Shown: positions 26,601 through 34,080 of the stretch, piece by piece
How the letters are laid out: the number at the start of each line of letters is the position of its first letter
How positions within the stretch are numbered: the first letter of the stretch is position 1
From: Clostridia bacterium
Lineage (GTDB): Bacteria > Bacillota > Clostridia > Christensenellales > Aristaeellaceae
NCBI GenBank assembly: GCA_017524725.1
Contig: JAFXUZ010000013.1
Location: forward strand, 1 to 64,000
Direction of reading: 5' to 3'
Length of the DNA: 64,000 bases
Program-made: the position numbers and the translations under genes
Notes under the pieces: model-generated
Told to the model about the DNA's origin: nothing
What the model saw: the letters and a program-made list of their open reading frames with translations, nothing else
Databases searched by the model: none

Positions 26601-27238
26601 TGGAAGAGATCACGCTTCCGGATGCACTTGAAACGATCGGGGAACGCGCGTTTGAAGGAAGCTTTTTCCCGTCCGTTATGATCCCCGCTGGTGTGACGGG
26701 CCTCGGTGAAGGGGCTTTTGATTACAGCGCAATAAAAACAATTTCCTTTACCGGTACATGTATCCCAGAGATCGGGGATCGCATGTTTGAATCCAGCAGC
26801 CTGGAAATCGCAGCCATCCCGCAGGGCGCCAGGCGCATCGGCGCGTACGCCTTCGGCTATTGCTATTCCCTGTCGGAGGTCACGGTCCCCGCGACCGTAA
26901 CGGAAATCGACGAAACCGCTTTTTACGAATGCTATCTCTTCACGCTACGCGTGGAGCCAGGCAGCTATGCCCTGGCTTACGCCCTGGAGCACAATATCAA
27001 GTACGAACTGTACTGTCGTTTCACCGACGAAGAGATCCTGTCCCTTCCATCGGGACTGAAAACCATAGAGACCCAGGCGTTCGTTGGGCTGGACTGTGCC
27101 CGCGCCGTACGCATCCCCGCCGGAGTGGAATTCATCGCCCCGAATGCCTTCGACCTCGATACGGTATTGCTGGTGCCCGCGGGCAGCCCCTGGAAGCAGT
27201 GGGCAGAGGACAACGGGTTCGCCTGTATGGAGGAATAA
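23609..27238 (+). CDS. Large secreted BspA-type leucine-rich repeat protein
   Basis: A 1209-residue protein. The start at 23609 gives a clean signal peptide (MKILRVMLAFLFVICFSCF, cleavage near ASA) and has GGAG nine bases upstream; an ATG five codons earlier is less likely. The mature protein is built of LRR_5/BspA repeats (IPEGVESIGDTAFTYCYSL type). Four copies of a head module recur: an xGxCG-like start, a xxWxxxxxxxLTIxGxGxM strand and a PWxxxxxxI-xVxxxDGIT strand, near residues 35, 570, 710 and 890. Such proteins are surface-exposed or released in gut bacteria and are linked to adhesion. No sortase motif, dockerin or membrane anchor is seen at the C terminus, so the attachment mode is unknown. 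GC and codon use are slightly lower than in the housekeeping genes around it. Confidence 0.88.
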   Translation: MKILRVMLAFLFVICFSCFLGGAASADGEHGAAVRSGACSDTVNWAFYEDDTLIISGTGDMPEYTHTSEGNPPPWFPVSSDIKRVILEEGITSLSSWSLGYVNYFEELSLPSTLRTIGDFAVISNFRLTEITIPEGVESIGDTAFTYCYSLASVSLPSTLTEIGVQAFFYDPMLENINVAENNPVYCSNDGILYTKDPLTAVKCPDAKTGEYTVLEGTVEIASGAFLGSKLSMIRLPDSLNVIGDHAFQEAKLLEAVDMPRSLESLGESAFAYCFTLESIRVPDGVIAIRGSTFNECENLSSVTLPDTVTAVEAFAFSKCRSLWLDRLPPNLETIEMYAFDYCPIGDSIVIPKTVVSIEEGAFNKCGFCRYILEDGNVVFAADSEGVLYKGNTLALFPPGREGSYTVPEGVIALGYKAFIGCRIEEIHLPSSLQVILPFCFQDCEQLTNVTLPYGVSTIGKYAFGECSSLTRMVIPGSVRTVAEFLFCDCEALKEVVFEEGVLTLSPYLLNLSENLESVTIPASVTVIDENALSTSWPPFKDLHLIVSPASEGHRFAVSHGHPYVFAGQDGSGSCGASLSWTCDENQAVTIAGSGDMSDFDENAAPWGTWVRQAVFGDGITSVGSNAFRNCTLLTEITVPDEVVSIGSFAFFGCAGLKSVFIPSDVMTIGTEAFEGCPNLVITGYTDSAAETYALNHGIEFIPVHITVDGGVCGSGAQWMLDHLGVLTITGSGMIDSHPWNTQLVTQAVIEDGITGVGAHAFEGCSFLRFVSFADTVETVGDSAFRNCPLLRQILLPCALAEIGNNAFEDCVGLIGVLLPDSVSSVGGEAFAGCSGLKTALFMNANAVIGTDAFAYCPSLTVYGYEGSLAQQSAESAQVPFSAVSAVEGWGLCGETVQWWKDEEGRLTIAGVGRMADYVRWNEAPWGTEITEIRVLDGITHIGKNAFYGCDMMESAFLPEGLSSIGISAFRECHGLTRIALPTSLVSIGGGAFCDCGLEEITLPDALETIGERAFEGSFFPSVMIPAGVTGLGEGAFDYSAIKTISFTGTCIPEIGDRMFESSSLEIAAIPQGARRIGAYAFGYCYSLSEVTVPATVTEIDETAFYECYLFTLRVEPGSYALAYALEHNIKYELYCRFTDEEILSLPSGLKTIETQAFVGLDCARAVRIPAGVEFIAPNAFDLDTVLLVPAGSPWKQWAEDNGFACMEE

Positions 27239-27347
27239 TTCGGCTGTCCGTTATCACGCGGGGGGCCGACGTCCCCGGTTTCATTCGGATCCAGGCCGCT
27301 TAATAGCGCCGAACCATAACAAACAACACATAAAAAGGAGAACAGCC

Positions 27348-27663
27348 CTAAGCGAAGCGAAACTCTGTCCCGAAAAAGAGCCCATCACCGAGGAACTGCT
27401 TGCGAATATGGACAAATGGTTCCGCGCGGCCAAATACCTGTCCGCGGGACAGCTTTACCTGCTGGAAACCCTCCTGCGCAAGCCCCTGCCCTGGATATGG
27501 TTAAGAAAAAGAACGTAGGCCACTGGGGCACAGTGCCAGGGCAGAACTTCGTCTTCCTGCATATGGACCGCTCCTTCAAGTGGTATGACCCGGACCTGAT
27601 CCTGCTCTCCGTCCCGGGGCACGGCGGTAACCTTCTTTTGCCGCAAGTATATCCCACGCTTTT
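27348..27663 (+). pseudogene. Phosphoketolase N-terminal fragment, frameshifted and truncated
   Basis: Frame one reads SEAKLCPEKEPITEELLANM and goes on to AAKYLSAGQLYLLETLLRKP. A shift near 27480 leads into LDMVKKKNVGHWGTVPGQNF, VFLHMDRSFKWYDPDLILLS and VPGHGG. This is the start of xylulose-5-phosphate/fructose-6-phosphate phosphoketolase, where HWGTxPGxNF and GPGHGG belong to the thiamine diphosphate domain. AAAGGAG is still present at 27334-27340, but the expected start codon reads CTA. Similarity is lost after about residue 105 of a protein normally near 800 residues. The gene is dead. Confidence 0.75.
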
Positions 27664-27749
27664 TCCCTGTTCTTTTTCAGTTCCCTCTCCACTGTCTTCC
27701 GCCATACAAACGTATATAGTGTTGTAAGTTTTCATGTCAGTTAAATTCT

Positions 27750-27805
27750 ACAACAAAACAGAGCATTCCTCCACCTCCTTTGTGGTGAATGCTCCGTTTT
27801 GTTGT
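27750..27805 (-). terminator. Long stem-loop downstream of the 153-residue gene
   Basis: ACAACAAAACAGAGCATTC and GAATGCTCCGTTTTGTTGT form a near-perfect 19-bp stem around a short loop. On the minus strand it follows the stop codon at 27820 by about 15 bases and ends in a T-rich arm, so termination is likely. The unusually long AT-rich arms also resemble a small transposon end. Confidence 0.5.
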
Positions 27806-27819
27806 TCTTGCTGCAGCTG

Positions 27820-28281
27820 TTACTTGTGCAACAGTTCTTTTTTACCTATTCGCGCCGCACGTTTTAATGCGACAATGATCTGCTTCTGCGACGGAAGGCG
27901 GTCCCAGGGACGGTACCGGGAGGAATACTCCTCCAGCATCTTTTCCGCCGCGGGGACGTCCAGGAAGGGGATCAGTTCCAGGGCGTGCCTTTCGGCCGCG
28001 CGCAGCATCCACCTGGCCGACTGCTGGGGAAAATCCTTTTCCCTCGGCATAAGCAGCAGCTTTACCGCCCTTTCGGCCTCCATAGGGGAAGGGCCTGCGT
28101 CCCGGATCTCCTTCACGGTACGCTCAAGCCTTTCATCCAGGCGGTCGTGACAGGCGTCGTCCTTCAGGGAGTGCCCGAATCCGAACAGCCCGTCTGTGAC
28201 GCGCTGCTTTTTTTCGCCTGCCTCCAGCTCCCTCGCGTAGTCCGCATAGGCCGCCTCCAGGCCCGCAAAAAGTTCTTCCAT
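27820..28281 (-). CDS. Uncharacterised 153-residue charged helical protein
   Basis: A hydrophilic protein, predicted largely helical (LEAAYADYARELEAGEKKQRV, AERAVKLLLMPREKDFPQQSARW). No signal peptide or membrane segment. The start at 28281 has GGGGGAGG upstream; the longer open frame has none. It is last in the run that begins with chvE and follows a small membrane protein by 38 bases. I do not recognise the family. The WDRLPSQKQIIVALKRAARIG end is basic. Confidence 0.65.
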   Translation of the reverse strand: MEELFAGLEAAYADYARELEAGEKKQRVTDGLFGFGHSLKDDACHDRLDERLERTVKEIRDAGPSPMEAERAVKLLLMPREKDFPQQSARWMLRAAERHALELIPFLDVPAAEKMLEEYSSRYRPWDRLPSQKQIIVALKRAARIGKKELLHK

Positions 28282-28319
28282 CCGTGTTCCTCCCCCGGCC
28301 GTCCCCATATCGGGCTTCC

Positions 28320-28574
28320 CTATTTCAGGCCGTCCTCTTCCTCTTTGACCTGTTTTTCCTCTTTGTCCTCCGCCATCCCCTTTTTCCACAGGATGACGGC
28401 GTATACCATCAATCCGACGCCGGCGATGACGAACAAAACCATGAACAGGATCATCACCCCGATCGTCATGGTGGTCTCGGGATCGTTCCGGCCCTGAAAA
28501 AGCTGCCAGGCCGTATATATAAGGTATCCTCCGACGATGCCCATCAGGCAGGACCTGGTTTTTTCACCGTTCAA
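28320..28574 (-). CDS. Small two-helix membrane protein
   Basis: An 84-residue protein with two hydrophobic segments (about residues 8-24 and 37-62) and a highly charged lysine/glutamate tail. A TTG start is used, with AAAGGAGG about nine bases before it. It follows the second permease gene after a hairpin. It may belong to the transporter operon, but there is no family evidence for a role in transport. Confidence 0.6.
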   Translation of the reverse strand: MNGEKTRSCLMGIVGGYLIYTAWQLFQGRNDPETTMTIGVMILFMVLFVIAGVGLMVYAVILWKKGMAEDKEEKQVKEEEDGLK

Positions 28575-28590
28575 GGGCCCCTTCCTCCTT

Positions 28591-28622
28591 TAAACGGCCC
28601 CCACGGCAGAAGCCGCGGGGGC
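28591..28622 (-). terminator. Hairpin after the second permease gene
   Basis: GCCCCCGCGGC and GCCGTGGGGGC form a stem about 25 bases after the permease stop codon. Only a short T run follows, so it may attenuate rather than end transcription. Confidence 0.55.
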
Positions 28623-28645
28623 ATTGCGCTGTCCTTATGCCGGTT

Positions 28646-29845
28646 TTATTTGGTGCGCTTTTTGGACAGGATATCAAACACAACGGCGGCCAGGAGCACG
28701 AAGCCCTTGACGACGCGCTGGTAGTTCGCGTCCAGGCTGATCAGGCTCATGCCCAGGTTGATGACGCCGATCAGCGTGGCGCCGATGACCATGCCCAGCA
28801 CGGTGCCTGCCCCGCCGCTGGCGGAAACGCCACCCACGACGCAGGCGGAGATGGCGTCCATCTCAAAGTTTTTGCCGACGTCGGCGTAGGCGGACTGGGA
28901 CCTGGCCAGCACCGTAAAGGTGGCGACGGTGGTCAGCACAGCCATGTTCAGGTAAGCCAGGAACATCACCCGCCGGGTGTTGACGCCCGACAGGCGCGCG
29001 GCCTCGATGTTGCCGCCCAGCACGTAGAAGTGGCGGCCCACCGTCGTTTTGCCGGTGATAAAGCTGTAGATCAGGATGATGCCCGCGACCCACAAAAGCG
29101 TCGTCGGGATGCCGCCATCCATGGCCAGCTTCGTCATCACCAGGATGATGACCGTGCCGCTGATCCCGCCCTTGACCATGACGCCGCGCATGGTATCCGC
29201 TTCATATCCCTTGGACAGGCGGCTTTTGCGGTTCATCAGGAGGATCAGGATGACCGCCGCCGCGCAGATCAGGCCCATGGCGAAGCAGGGCACGTTCAGG
29301 ACGCCCTTCTCGGTGGGGAGGATGCGGCCGTAGAACATGTTCTGGAATGCGGCGGGGAAAGGCGCCAGGGAACCGGTCTTGGAATTGGCGGACAGGATCG
29401 ACGTACCCAGGCCGCGGAAAGCCAGGAAACCCGCCAGCGTGGCGATCCACGGGGGAATATGCACGTAAGCGATCAGGTATCCGAGGATGGCGCCGTAGAC
29501 GATGCCGATCAAAAGCAGCAGCAGGATGGATACGCCCGTCCCCATGCCCTGGACGATCATGAACACGCCGCCGATGGCGCCCAATAGGCACACGAAGGCG
29601 CCGCAGCTCAGGTCGATGTTGCCGCCGGTCAGCATGCAGATCAGCATGCCGGCTCCGAGGATATAAACATATGCGTTCTGGTTGATCAGCTCGGTAAAGC
29701 TCGACGGGTTGAAAATGCTGCCGCCCGTCAGGATCAGGAAAAACAGGTACACAAGAACCAGGATGATGAGCATGGCGTTCTTTTTCAACGCTTCGATGAT
29801 CGACTGCTTATCGACCGCTTTTTTGTCCGTTAACGTCTTGTCCAT
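28646..29845 (-). CDS. mmsB: Monosaccharide ABC transporter permease, second copy (MmsB/GguB type)
   Basis: A 399-residue polytopic permease of the CUT2 class. It has the family sequence TGGNIDLSCGAFVCLLGAIGG near residue 73, where the LTGGxIDLS motif lines the membrane channel. IPPWIATLAGFLAFRGLGTS lies in the middle and VGGVSASGGAGTVLGMVIGA near the end. About ten helices are seen. The C terminus DANYQRVVKGFVLLAAVVFD matches that of the other permease in the operon almost exactly in pattern. It lies 21 bases after the first permease gene. Confidence 0.9.
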   Translation of the reverse strand: MDKTLTDKKAVDKQSIIEALKKNAMLIILVLVYLFFLILTGGSIFNPSSFTELINQNAYVYILGAGMLICMLTGGNIDLSCGAFVCLLGAIGGVFMIVQGMGTGVSILLLLLIGIVYGAILGYLIAYVHIPPWIATLAGFLAFRGLGTSILSANSKTGSLAPFPAAFQNMFYGRILPTEKGVLNVPCFAMGLICAAAVILILLMNRKSRLSKGYEADTMRGVMVKGGISGTVIILVMTKLAMDGGIPTTLLWVAGIILIYSFITGKTTVGRHFYVLGGNIEAARLSGVNTRRVMFLAYLNMAVLTTVATFTVLARSQSAYADVGKNFEMDAISACVVGGVSASGGAGTVLGMVIGATLIGVINLGMSLISLDANYQRVVKGFVLLAAVVFDILSKKRTK

Positions 29846-29866
29846 TGTTTCGTCCTCCTTCCTGCC

Positions 29867-31168
29867 TTACCGTTTCTGCCGTTTGGACATTACGTCGAAC
29901 ATAACGGCGATCAGAAGGACGATGCCCTTGACGACCTTCTGGTAGTTCGCGTCCACGCCGACGATCATCATGCCTTTGTTGATCACGCCCATGAGCAGCG
30001 CGCCGATGATCATGCCGGACACCTTGCCGGTACCGCCGTAAGCGGAAGCGCCGCCGATGAAGCAGGCGGCGATGGCGTCCATTTCATAGCCTTCGCCGTA
30101 GACAGGGTCGATGCCCTTGGCGCGGCCGGCGGTCAGGATGCCCGCAAGGCCGGCCAGCAGGCCGATGTTTGCGTAGGCGAACCAGTACACGTTCCGCGTT
30201 TTGACGCCGGAGAGCGCCGTGGCCTTTTCATTGCCGCCCACGGCGTACAGGTGGCGGCCGATGGCGGTCTTGTTGGTGATATACGCATATACGCCAAGCA
30301 CCAGCGCGATCCACACCAGCACCATCGGGAAGCCGCGGTAACAGGCCAGTTGGAAACTGAACCACAGCGCCAGGGCCGAAATCAGGACGATCGTCACGAT
30401 CTGGCTCGGGATGGACTGGGCGATGCCCAGCTTTTTCTGGACCAGGATCTTATGGACCCTTAACACGATGAAAACCACCGCGGCCACGATACCGATGCAC
30501 AGGCAGGTCACATTGAACTTGGTCACGTAATTGGCGCCGATCAGCCCGGTAAGGAACGTGTTGTCCTTGGTGAAGGTACCGTTCAGTCCCGGGAAAATAT
30601 CCCTGAGCACGTCCGGGATGAAGCTGGATTTGCCGCTGCCGAAAAGCTGCAGGAAGCTTTCGTTGGAGATATCCACGCGATAACCGTTGAGCACCACGTT
30701 GGAAAAGCCCCTGAAGGCGTACATGCCGGCCAGGGTCGCGATGAAAGCGGGCACCCGGATCTTGGCGATCCAGAAGCCCTGGAAAGCGCCGATGGCAAGG
30801 CCGATGGCGAGCATCACCAGAACAGTCACCAGCATGCCGGCTCCCCCGGCCATCATGGTGCAGCCCACGGCGGCGGTGAAGCATACGACGGAGCCCACGG
30901 ACAGGTCGATGTTGCCGCCGGTCAGGATGCACATCAGCATGCCGGTCGCAAGCACGAACACATAGCCGTTTTCGGCGATCAGGCCCGTCAGGTTGCTGGG
31001 CAAAAGGATCAGCCCTTCCTTGCCCGGCCAGTTGGAAAAGACGATCGTCACAAGGACCAGCGCAATGGTCATGGTGTATTTCTGGAAAAACGCGCCGACC
31101 TTGTATTTCTCCATAAATTCGGAGATACGCTGCTTCAGGCCCGGGGACGGCATGGTCTTTTCGCTCAT
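29867..31168 (-). CDS. mmsB: Monosaccharide ABC transporter permease, first copy (MmsB/GguB type)
   Basis: A 433-residue CUT2-class permease with TGGNIDLSVGSVVCFTAAVG, PAFIATLAGMYAFRGFSNVV and IGGASAYGGTGKVSGMIIGA. Compared with the second copy it has an extra extracytoplasmic stretch of about 40 residues (LQLFGSGKSSFIPDVLRDIF). The start ATG (31166-31168) has AAGGGG upstream and lies two bases after the mmsA stop codon. Two different permeases in one operon suggest a heterodimeric channel, in place of the homodimer expected when a single mmsB is present. Confidence 0.92.
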   Translation of the reverse strand: MSEKTMPSPGLKQRISEFMEKYKVGAFFQKYTMTIALVLVTIVFSNWPGKEGLILLPSNLTGLIAENGYVFVLATGMLMCILTGGNIDLSVGSVVCFTAAVGCTMMAGGAGMLVTVLVMLAIGLAIGAFQGFWIAKIRVPAFIATLAGMYAFRGFSNVVLNGYRVDISNESFLQLFGSGKSSFIPDVLRDIFPGLNGTFTKDNTFLTGLIGANYVTKFNVTCLCIGIVAAVVFIVLRVHKILVQKKLGIAQSIPSQIVTIVLISALALWFSFQLACYRGFPMVLVWIALVLGVYAYITNKTAIGRHLYAVGGNEKATALSGVKTRNVYWFAYANIGLLAGLAGILTAGRAKGIDPVYGEGYEMDAIAACFIGGASAYGGTGKVSGMIIGALLMGVINKGMMIVGVDANYQKVVKGIVLLIAVMFDVMSKRQKR

Positions 31169-31170
31169 CC

Positions 31171-32715
31171 TCACGCACCCCTTCCCGATCTTAAAATGAC
31201 TTGCATGATGTTCTCCTGTGTCGCATCCTTCGCGTTCATCTCCCCGACGATCCGGGCCTCGTTCATGATATAGATCCTGTCGCTCATGCCCAGGACCTCC
31301 GGAAGCTCGGACGATATCAGGACGACGCATTTCCCGGCGGCGGCCAGGTCGTTGATGATGCAGTAGATCTCGTATTTCGCGCCTACGTCGATGCCGCGGG
31401 TGGGCTCGTCCAATAGCAGGATGTCAGGCTCGGCGAACATCCATTTGGCAAGCAGCACCTTCTGCTGGTTGCCGCCGGAAAGGTTGCCTACCAGCTGCTC
31501 CACGGACGGGGTCTTGATCTTCAGTTTGCCCCTGTACTCCTCCGCCACGGCGTATTCCCTGTCCCCGTCGATCACGGTATGCTTCGATATGGCGCCCAGG
31601 TTGGCCAGGGAGGTGTTCACCTTGATGGACTGGGACAGCACCAGGCCGTTGCCCTTGCGGTCCTCCGTCACATAGGCGATCTTGTGTTTTATGGCGTCCG
31701 CCTCGCTTTTGCGCATCTTGACATGCTGGCCGTTCAGTTTCATTTCGCCGGAGAAATTTACCCCGTAGCTCTGGCCGAAAATGCTCATGGCCAGCTCCGT
31801 GCGCCCGGCGCCCATCAGGCCGTAAATGCCCACGACCTCGCCTTTGCGCACGTACATGGACACGTCGTCCACCACTTTTTTCTCCGGGTAGAGGGGATGG
31901 TGCACGGTCCAGTGGCTGATCTCCATTTCCACGTCGCCGATGGCCACGTTTTCCCGCTTGGGGAAGCGGTTGGTCATCTCGCGGCCCACCATGCCCTTGA
32001 TGATCCTTTCCTCGCTCACCGGTTCCTTGCCGTGGTTGTCGATGGTCTCGATGGTGGAGCCGTCTCGGATGACGGTTATCTTGTCCGCCACATAGGACAC
32101 CTCGTTCAGCTTGTGGGTGATGATGATCATGGTCATCCCCTGTTTTTTGAAGCTGAGCATCAGGTCCAGCAGCGCGCGGGAATCTTCTTCATTCAGGGAG
32201 GACGTGGGCTCGTCCAGGATCAAAAGTTTGGCCTGCTTCGCCAGCGCCTTGGCGATCTCCACCAATTGCTGTTTGCCGGTGCCGATGGTCTTCACCTGCA
32301 CCTTGGAGCTTTCCTCCAGTCCCACCATCCTCAGATATTTGTCTGCCTCGGAATAGGTCTTGTTCCAGTTGATGGCGAATTTATGCCCGCACTCGTTGCC
32401 AAGATACATGTTTTCGCCGATGGTCATCTCCGGCACCAGGGCGAGCTCCTGGTGGATGATGACGATCCCGAGCTTTTCGGAATCCTTGATGGTCGAAAAT
32501 TTGCACACCTGCCCATTGTAGATGATATCGCCCGTATAGCTTCCATACGGGTAAATGCCGCTCAGAACATTCATCAGGGTGGATTTCCCGGCGCCGTTCT
32601 CGCCGACCAGCGCGTGGATCTCGCCCTCTTCCACCTGCAGATTGACGTTGTCGAGCGCTTTCACACCCGGGAAAGTCTTTGTGATATTCTTCATTTCCAG
32701 CAGAATATTTGCCAT
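31171..32715 (-). CDS. mmsA: Monosaccharide ABC transporter ATP-binding protein (MmsA/GguA type)
   Basis: A 514-residue double-ATPase typical of CUT2 sugar importers. The first cassette has Walker [10 protein letters not shown] and the Walker B region [11 protein letters not shown]. The second has a degenerate Walker A (GLMGAGRTE), the signature LSGGNQQKV and Walker [13 protein letters not shown]. The chosen start ([10 protein letters not shown]) has GGAGG seven bases before it; an ATG four codons earlier is too close to that site. It is second in the operon, after chvE and a stem-loop. Confidence 0.95.
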   Translation of the reverse strand: MANILLEMKNITKTFPGVKALDNVNLQVEEGEIHALVGENGAGKSTLMNVLSGIYPYGSYTGDIIYNGQVCKFSTIKDSEKLGIVIIHQELALVPEMTIGENMYLGNECGHKFAINWNKTYSEADKYLRMVGLEESSKVQVKTIGTGKQQLVEIAKALAKQAKLLILDEPTSSLNEEDSRALLDLMLSFKKQGMTMIIITHKLNEVSYVADKITVIRDGSTIETIDNHGKEPVSEERIIKGMVGREMTNRFPKRENVAIGDVEMEISHWTVHHPLYPEKKVVDDVSMYVRKGEVVGIYGLMGAGRTELAMSIFGQSYGVNFSGEMKLNGQHVKMRKSEADAIKHKIAYVTEDRKGNGLVLSQSIKVNTSLANLGAISKHTVIDGDREYAVAEEYRGKLKIKTPSVEQLVGNLSGGNQQKVLLAKWMFAEPDILLLDEPTRGIDVGAKYEIYCIINDLAAAGKCVVLISSELPEVLGMSDRIYIMNEARIVGEMNAKDATQENIMQVILRSGRGA

Positions 32716-32837
32716 GGCTTCCTCCATCTTTTCCGTCAGGCGGAAAAAAGGATATTTCTTGTTTTTCTCCGATACCCGCGCATGACGCCGGGACGAGTGC
32801 AGCGCTCGGGCCCGGCCGTTATGTCAGGGTTTTTTTG

Positions 32838-32873
32838 AAACAGTGCAGGCGGGTCGCCCCGCCTGCACTGTTT
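32838..32873 (-). terminator. Intercistronic stem-loop after chvE
   Basis: AAACAGTGCAGGCGGG and CCCGCCTGCACTGTTT form a 15-16 bp stem between chvE and mmsA. No T-run follows on the minus strand. Such stems behind binding-protein genes usually protect the upstream message, so that more binding protein than permease is made. Confidence 0.7.
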
Positions 32874-32889
32874 TATGGTTTACCGGATC

Positions 32890-33939
32890 TTACTGGATGT
32901 CTTCCAGGGTGTAGTAGCCGGAGTCGATCAGCAGTTCCTGATAGTTGTCGGCGCTGCCGAAGACGGGCACGCAAAGGAAGGAAGGAACGGTGATCACGTT
33001 GTTGTTGTAGGTCTCGGTGTCGTTGACGTCGACGGTCTCACCGTTGAGGATCTGGCCGACCATCTTGACGACCTGCGCGGCCAGGGTGCGGGTATCCTTG
33101 AACACGGACATGCTCTGCTTGCCTTCGATCATCTTCTTGACGTTGGACTTGTCGCAGTCCTGACCGGTGATGATGGGCCATTCGCCGTCATAGGCGTCTT
33201 CCAGAGCGTTGATGACGCCCAGTGCGGTGGAGTCGTTGGAGCACAGCCACACATCGATGTTGGAGCCGTCGGCATAGAAGGAAGCCAGGATGCTGCTGGC
33301 ACGGGTCTGGGCGACTTCGGTCTTCCAGGTGGGAGTCGCAACGTCGGTGAAAGCGAGCTGACCGGACTTGATGACCAGCTTGCCGGCATCGATGTAGGGC
33401 TTCAGCACGTCGATGGCGCCGCTGTAGAAGTAGTTGGCGTTGTTGTCACCGGGATCGCCGGCGGTCACTTCCATGTAGAAGGGGCCTGCAGCATTGTCCA
33501 GGTCCAGCTTTTCCTTGATGTAGGTGCCCTGCACGGTGCCGACCATGTAGTTGTCGAAGGTGGCATAGTAGGAAACCGCGTCGGATTCCATCAGCAGGCG
33601 GTCATAAGCGATGACCGTGACGCCCTTTTCCTTGGCCAGATCCAGGGCGGAGCCCAGGGATGAGCCTTCAACGGCGGAGATGATGACCACCTTGCAGCCG
33701 CCGTTGATCATGTTGGTCACCTGGTTCAGCTGCTGCTGCACGTCGTTGGAAGCGAACTGCAGGTCGACTTCGTAGCCTGCGTCCTCGAGCATCTTCTTCA
33801 TGTTTTCGCCGTCCTGGTTCCACCTCTGCAGGTCCTTGGTGGGCATGGACACGCCGACCTTTTCACCCGCGGCGCCGGCAATGCCGACCAGTCCGAGCGC
33901 CATGATTGCACACATGAGGATCGCGAGAAATTTCTTCAT
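32890..33939 (-). CDS. chvE: ChvE-type periplasmic-binding-fold sugar-binding protein
   Basis: A 349-residue exported binding protein that delivers monosaccharides to the MmsAB transporter. Signal peptide at residues 1-23 (MKKFLAILMCAIMALGLVG, no lipobox cysteine). The mature part begins with VGVSMPTKDLQRWNQDG. It also has VIAYDRLLMESDAVSYYATF, the NNANYFYSGAIDVLKPYIDA region, TGQDCDKSNVKKMI and VFKDTRTLAAQVV. These align by eye with Agrobacterium ChvE, whose ligands include galactose, arabinose, xylose and glucose. The ligand here is probably a pectin-derived sugar given the next genes upstream. Lack of a lipobox in a Gram-positive would be odd and leaves the anchoring unclear. Confidence 0.92.
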   Translation of the reverse strand: MKKFLAILMCAIMALGLVGIAGAAGEKVGVSMPTKDLQRWNQDGENMKKMLEDAGYEVDLQFASNDVQQQLNQVTNMINGGCKVVIISAVEGSSLGSALDLAKEKGVTVIAYDRLLMESDAVSYYATFDNYMVGTVQGTYIKEKLDLDNAAGPFYMEVTAGDPGDNNANYFYSGAIDVLKPYIDAGKLVIKSGQLAFTDVATPTWKTEVAQTRASSILASFYADGSNIDVWLCSNDSTALGVINALEDAYDGEWPIITGQDCDKSNVKKMIEGKQSMSVFKDTRTLAAQVVKMVGQILNGETVDVNDTETYNNNVITVPSFLCVPVFGSADNYQELLIDSGYYTLEDIQ

Positions 33940-33967
33940 ACGGGTACACTCCTTTGTATTTTTTTGT

Positions 33968-33985
33968 GTGGGTTTTAAAACCCAC
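33968..33985 (-). promoter_or_regulatory. Perfect 18-bp palindrome in the chvE leader (candidate operator)
   Basis: GTGGGTTTTAAAACCCAC is a perfect palindrome. It starts about five bases after the predicted transcription start of the chvE operon. The position suits a repressor that blocks early elongation or initiation. The matching regulator is not in the window. Confidence 0.55.
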
Positions 33986-33996
33986 CAGTTGTCTGT

Positions 33997-34025
33997 ATTT
34001 TATACCATCCCGTATTTGCTGTCAA
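33997..34025 (-). promoter_or_regulatory. Sigma-A promoter of the chvE operon
   Basis: TTGACA, 17 bases, TAAAAT on the minus strand, about 60 bases before the chvE start. Confidence 0.75.
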
Positions 34026-34080
34026 GCGTTCAGATAATACAATAATGTATCAGCCGTTGCCGGCCCGTGCCCATATGTTG

